Assembly: GCA_014621425.1 (NCBI GenBank)
Contig: JAANBB010000407.1
Span: 1 to 36,282 of the forward strand
DNA: 36,282 nt
Direction: 5' to 3'
Source of the DNA: Cylindrodendrum hubeiense
Taxonomy: Eukaryota > Ascomycota > Sordariomycetes > Hypocreales > Nectriaceae
Under the pieces are notes generated by a model. The model saw only the letters and a list, made by a program, of their open reading frames with translations. It was not told where the DNA came from and made no database searches. Of the stretch, positions 32,656 to 36,282 are shown piece by piece; positions within the stretch are counted from its first letter, which is position 1, and every line of letters starts with the position of its first letter. The translations under genes were made by a program, and so were the position numbers.

Positions 32656-33814
32656 AGGTGAGTTGAAGTCCGAAAAGATCCAAAACACCACAACCAGTTA
32701 CAGCACATCACGGCGGCGACGAAACCGCCGTCGGCCCTTTGCTCTCTCCCTCGTCAAGGACTGTGCGGTCCGTACCTGCCCAGTGCGAACCAACCAAACG
32801 GCTGGGATTTCGGATCGGCGTCGACGAGACAGTGGACATTGGCCTGTCGCGGATGGGCCAGGCTCTTTGCCCAAAACGACCGGAGTAGGGCCGCGTGAGC
32901 TAAAGTGACGCCTGGGGGTGCGCCACGCGCTGTCTCCCTCTCTTCCTCTTCCTCTCGCCCTCTCTCCCTCTGTATCTCCGTATCTCTGTATCCCTAATCG
33001 GCTGTGACATTGTCGCCTCACATCCAAGCCTCCCCTCCATCCTGCTCATTGTCTCCCGTCCGTGTGCAAAAAGGAAAGTGGCCCGGCCACGTGCGAGGCA
33101 GCGCCGGGTATCTATCCTGCCATCCTGTCGACGGGCCGTTTCATTTGCAATGTGGATGCGCCTGGCCACGGCATGTCTTATCGAAGACCGGACTGACGAG
33201 GCCGCGACGCTGGTGACAACCAGACGCTGGATAAACGGACACAGGAGGAGAGCACGAATGGAGGACCTCCGCAGGCCGGCCGGGACTGATCGATGGGATG
33301 CGGATGTGATGGGCGAAAAAAATCCATGGACGCGGGTGTGGCATGGCAAATGGTGCCATGCATCATGGGTGCACCTTGCGCGTCTGGAAGTCGAGAGATT
33401 TGGACAAAGGGCACGCGGTTGAACATCCGGATTGCCCTTTTGCCACTCCCACACTATCCGGATGCTACAGTGCAACCCCCATATTCCCCCATCTCTGCTG
33501 GTTCTCAAACCACCCTCACCCGGTGGCGTGCGTGTTTTGAGTGTAAGATGTTTGTTTATTTGGCCGCTCAGCCATATCCTTGCGGGTAGGAAGCCGCCCG
33601 AGCGTGTACTAACTGTCTGGGTGCTAACCCAAGTCAAAACTCTCAAGTCATCGCTCCATGTCGCGATGGCGCCCACGATAATTAACCATCCCCATCTCGA
33701 CACCTGGTGATTCGTGATGCAATCGGAGATACCCCATCGGGTCGGAACAACCACCACCGACCCCATCCAACCCATCCAACCCCCATCGTACCGCACAGTA
33801 GGGTCATCGATTGC

Positions 33815-33844
33815 GCCGGGGCCGGGGCCAGGGCCAGGGCCAGG
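33815..33844. repeat. GCCGGG/GCCAGG hexanucleotide repeat
   Basis: Two copies of GCCGGG followed by three of GCCAGG in exact register. Confidence 0.85.
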
Positions 33845-34708
33845 GTTGGAGACTGGGTTAGTTGGGCATGACCCGGGGCTCGTTTGGCTTTCGATAAACC
33901 CGTCGCTGGACTATTTGCTCTCGCATCACCACCTGGACGCCGACCGGTTCGCTCCATGGCCCTCGGTACTATGGCACCTACTCCCTGCCTGAGGATCGGT
34001 TGGTCTCCCTTCTCGGTCCGGTCTTTACAGTTCTAGTCCCAGATCTGGCGTCGCCATCGGGCTCAACTCGGTCGACGGGTCTTGTCCACATGCTACGTTG
34101 GTGGACGAGGGTTTCCGCACTCGTAACTCTTGCGAGTGTCAATCACGAAGTCGCACGCCAAGCGCCCTCGTTGCGCAAAAAGGCTCAAGTGGACTCAACT
34201 CAAACCCCAGCTTTCTCGGCTAAATAGGTACAAGAATCTTGGGGAGAGGCCGAGATACGTACGGCCGAGGGCGTCGCCCCGGAGGAGCCAAGACGCTCCA
34301 GACCCCGGGCCAGGCCAAAGGCCAGGGGTCTTGTAAGCCCCCTCCCGATGTCTGCCACCGTGCGGATCTATGGACGGGCCTACTGTATAGCTGATGGCCC
34401 ATTATGGCAATTCTTAGCCTGCCAGTGAGGTGCCCAGGGGGCGTAGGGACCGCACTCGCAGGGCCAGCGGGGACAACAGCGAGTGCGTTGGTGCGGAGAA
34501 ATGTGACGAGGTAGGGGCCCGTTGTAAGGCCGGCCAATTGGGCCGACTCCGGGGCGATGGCAATGGCCAGGCCTCGCACTGTACAGCGTGAGGCGCACAC
34601 GTGTGGTAGAGCGCCTCGCCCGGCGGAACTGGGGATGCGAGTGCGACTTGCGATGCACCCGCTGCTGGGGCCACGCCTCCCAATCCGCATCAACGACGGG
34701 GGAACAAA

Positions 34709-34769
34709 GTCAACAAAGTCATCAACTAGGTCAACAACTGGGTCAACACTGGGTCAACGCTGCGTCAAC
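34709..34769. repeat. 11-bp array carrying GTCAAC
   Basis: GTCAAC occurs at 34709, 34730, 34742, 34753 and 34764, with a GTCATCAAC variant at 34718. The last three are exactly 11 bp apart and the wider unit is ACTGGGTCAAC. It may be a young minisatellite or a helically phased factor-binding array. Confidence 0.75.
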
Positions 34770-35248
34770 GACTGAGCACATCGATATACGATAGTGCGCT
34801 CCGATCTGACCGTGCATGTCTTGTCTGGCGCGGCCATTACTGATCTGACGACCTCACTTCCGGAAGGGGAGCACTTTAGCGAAAAAGGGTTCAGATTTGA
34901 GAATCCAGAAGGGGACTCGGAACGAAGGGGGACTCGGAGGGGAGGGGGGGGGGGCGTGGGTGCTAATCGACGTTCCCTTGTTCCCTTGTTGCCCTTGCGG
35001 ATTCGTTCTGGGCGGCTTCTTCTGGGGGCGCCAACTTGGGCTCGGGGACCCGTCTCCCCACAGTTACGCCGGCCAAACCGCCGCCTGGGACGAACCAGAA
35101 CGAACCAGCGCTGCCTGTCACGCTTGCACTTGCACACTTGCACGCTTGTTCTGCTTGTTCTGCTTGTCTGCTGCTGCGCGCTGCCACGCCAGGCCCCTGC
35201 TGGGTCGGTCGGTCCGTCCCCATCCTGAGTTGAGGGGCCCTCCACACC

Positions 35249-35291
35249 ATCCATGTACCCACCCATCCACCCACCCATCCACCCATCCACC
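35249..35291. repeat. CCATCCAC/CCCATCCA repeat
   Basis: Imperfect runs of CCATCCAC with CCCA interspersed. On the minus strand this makes a Gly/Trp/Met-rich spurious ORF. Confidence 0.75.
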
Positions 35292-35502
35292 GGCGGGCAT
35301 CATCGTCAACCTCATATCCTGCCTCGTCGCCGCCCGCGCAAATCAATTCGCTATCACGCGGGCGCAGACCCAGATGGACATGGACAGACTTTCTCGTGGT
35401 GATGCTGATGAGGCCGAAGCCCCCGTTATCTCAGGTTTGCTCCCCACTAGCACGGTTTCGCAACACCTTGTCTTGACTCACTTCTGCTTTTTCTTTCTCT
35501 CT

Positions 35503-35521
35503 ATCTGTCTGTCTGTCTGTG
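35503..35521. repeat. CTGT tetranucleotide microsatellite
   Basis: Four CTGT copies preceded by a CTAT variant, downstream of a pyrimidine-rich tract. Confidence 0.75.
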
Positions 35522-35568
35522 TCTTTTCCTGTCCTTCGTATACCACCACTGCACAGTGTACAGAGAAT

Positions 35569-35591
35569 CCTACCTACCTACCTACCTACCT
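35569..35591. repeat. CCTA tetranucleotide microsatellite
   Basis: Five to six perfect copies of CCTA; the complement is TAGG, related to the AGGT tract at 32273. Confidence 0.8.
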
Positions 35592-36112
35592 GGCAAGCCT
35601 GGGTACACACTGCACAGTAACTACTCCGTGTGCATCATCCAGACGACCCACCTCCTCCGCTCCTCCACAGCGCTGTCGGCCATCGTCATCGGGTCTACAG
35701 TGGGAAAATACAGTGCTCCAGGTACCCATCCCGCGTGGAAAGCGCCCGAAGAAGGACCCGGCTGCTGGCGGTACCTGCGCCCCCAGCGGCCCCCGGCCAC
35801 AGTCCCAGGTATCTCAGCGCTCCCCACTGTGCTGGAAGGGGCAGCCAGGTACAAGCAGTACGGCTGACTTGACGGCGAAGACCCCTGCGTCCACTCCCCC
35901 CACGTTCCACTAAAAGCCCGACCCTGGCACATCGGCCTCACACACGCCCCTCCCTTCCGTCTCCGTCTCCATTCTCTTCTCCATTCTCCAGACCTATACT
36001 AGCTGGTCCCCGTGCTGAGGCAGGCCATCCGTCGCTCTTGCCTCGCCTTGGCCTGTACCATCCCTTCCCCCATCTTTCCGTTCCGTCACTCACCCAACTT
36101 ATCCCGCCCCGT

Positions 36113-36131
36113 CCAATCCAATCCAATCCAA
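36113..36131 (+). promoter_or_regulatory. Tandem CCAAT triplet
   Basis: CCAAT occurs three times in direct succession (36113, 36118, 36123), followed by CCAAA. CCAAT is the core site of the HAP complex in fungi, but a back-to-back array may equally be a simple pentamer repeat. It lies 34 bases from the Pol III fragment. Confidence 0.4.
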
Positions 36132-36162
36132 ACCACCTCGAAACACCACGCCTACAATTCTC

Positions 36163-36282
36163 ACGATTAGACTTGTTGTAGAAGGAAAACTTGTCATGCG
36201 CGAGCTTGAGGACACCTATTTTCCGGATTTGACCGTTAAGACAGCCGCAATAAGGGCATGTCTTGATCTTACGACATTGCTC
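36163..36282 (-). pseudogene. Fragment of RNA polymerase III largest subunit (Rpc1/Rpo31-like), truncated inside the window
   Basis: Reading the minus strand from the window end gives 40 residues that include CRKIKTCPYCGCLNG and IRKIGVLKLAHDKF, a close match in pattern to the clamp zinc-binding segment near the N-terminus of the Pol III largest subunit. The similarity stops near 36163, where a donor-like GTGAGA occurs (36159-36164), but no later part of this ~1400-residue protein is found anywhere downstream on the minus strand, although more than 5 kb is available. The frame stays open to 35938 without resembling the protein. The upstream part lies outside the window. It may be a gene relic, a duplicated fragment or a broken copy at a rearrangement or assembly join. 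Calling it a pseudogene is an inference. Confidence 0.6.

Larger units (their letters stand above)
30861..34708. other. Gene-poor, repeat-rich tract (left part)
   Basis: No gene is supported in this 3.8 kb. The left 300 bases are presumably the promoter of the minus-strand gene of unknown function. The rest holds short tandem repeats (listed separately), recurring GGTA/TACC words (for example 31679-31687, 32212-32235) and a poly(A)-rich tract at 30970-30990. ORFs of up to 298 codons (minus, 32900-33796) exist but are rich in rare word runs and have no domain. Confidence 0.55.
34770..36162. other. Repeat-rich non-coding tract (right part)
   Basis: Contains a G-run near 34945, CCATCCAC-type repeats, CTGT and CCTA microsatellites and a C/T-rich stretch (35940-35990) that resembles a 5' UTR or promoter of a plus-strand gene. 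A possible short exon starting at ATG 35375 (20 codons before a weak GTTTGC donor) could not be connected to a convincing continuation. Confidence 0.45.

Noticed and set aside
32900..33796. 298-codon minus-strand ORF in the gene-poor tract
   Set aside because: Composition follows local G/C and repeat content; no motif, no intron signals and a different frame is open for much of the same span.
34930..35290. Transposable element or Helitron capture explaining the Pol III fragment
   Set aside because: No transposase or Rep/helicase ORF, terminal inverted repeats, target-site duplication or hairpin-CTRR end could be found between 30.9 kb and the window end.
34897..35913. 338-codon plus-strand ORF with Cys/Pro/Thr-rich segments
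   Set aside because: It runs through a G-run and three microsatellites, which create the low-complexity peptides. A basic patch (GKRPKKDP) near the end is the only protein-like part, and I could not build a convincing spliced gene from ATG 35375.

Overview
The window is nuclear DNA of a filamentous ascomycete (Pezizomycotina; the gene set and proteins look like Sordariomycetes, possibly Hypocreales, but the lower rank is a guess). The evidence is split genes with mostly 49-90 nt introns (GTAAGT/GTATGT/GTGAGT donors, CTAAC/CTGAC branch sites, CAG/TAG acceptors), short intergenic regions and recognisable fungal housekeeping families. I reconstructed 13 protein genes containing about 26 introns. 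No tRNA, rRNA, CRISPR, transposon ORF, prophage or secondary-metabolite cluster was seen.

Layout, left to right: 3' end of a CYSTM (cysteine-rich tail) protein gene (+); actin-binding protein Abp1 (-); monothiol glutaredoxin Grx3/4 (+); a 2.35 kb leader or promoter region; a Zn(II)2Cys6 transcription factor (+); a large F-box protein (+); the mitochondrial/peroxisomal fission dynamin Dnm1 (-), divergent from the Cox19 copper/CX9C factor (+); a three-LIM paxillin-like protein (+); SUMO (-); the CX9C-type protein Cmc4 (+); nucleoporin Nup84/Nup107 (+); ESCRT-I subunit Vps37 (+); and a fungal protein of unknown function (-). From about 30.9 kb to 36.16 kb there is a gene-poor tract full of microsatellites and minisatellites. 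The last ~120 bases carry, on the minus strand, a fragment of the RNA polymerase III largest subunit whose downstream part is not present in the window.

The genes do not form one pathway, but themes recur. Abp1 and the LIM protein belong to cortical actin and cell polarity. Dnm1, Cox19, Cmc4 and Grx3/4 concern mitochondria or metal handling. SUMO and Nup84 are nuclear, and Vps37 acts in endosomal sorting. I found no convincing new multi-gene system.

The most unusual signals are in gene structure. The Zn2Cys6 domain needs a 3-nt microexon to restore its cysteine spacing. The cmc4 gene has an ATG-only coding first exon and a 13-nt microexon. Vps37 has an apparent one-base frameshift at or beside a C homopolymer, and the F-box gene has a junction that is either an 88-nt intron or a similar C-run frameshift. 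The truncated Pol III fragment and the repeat-rich desert beside it are the other places to look.
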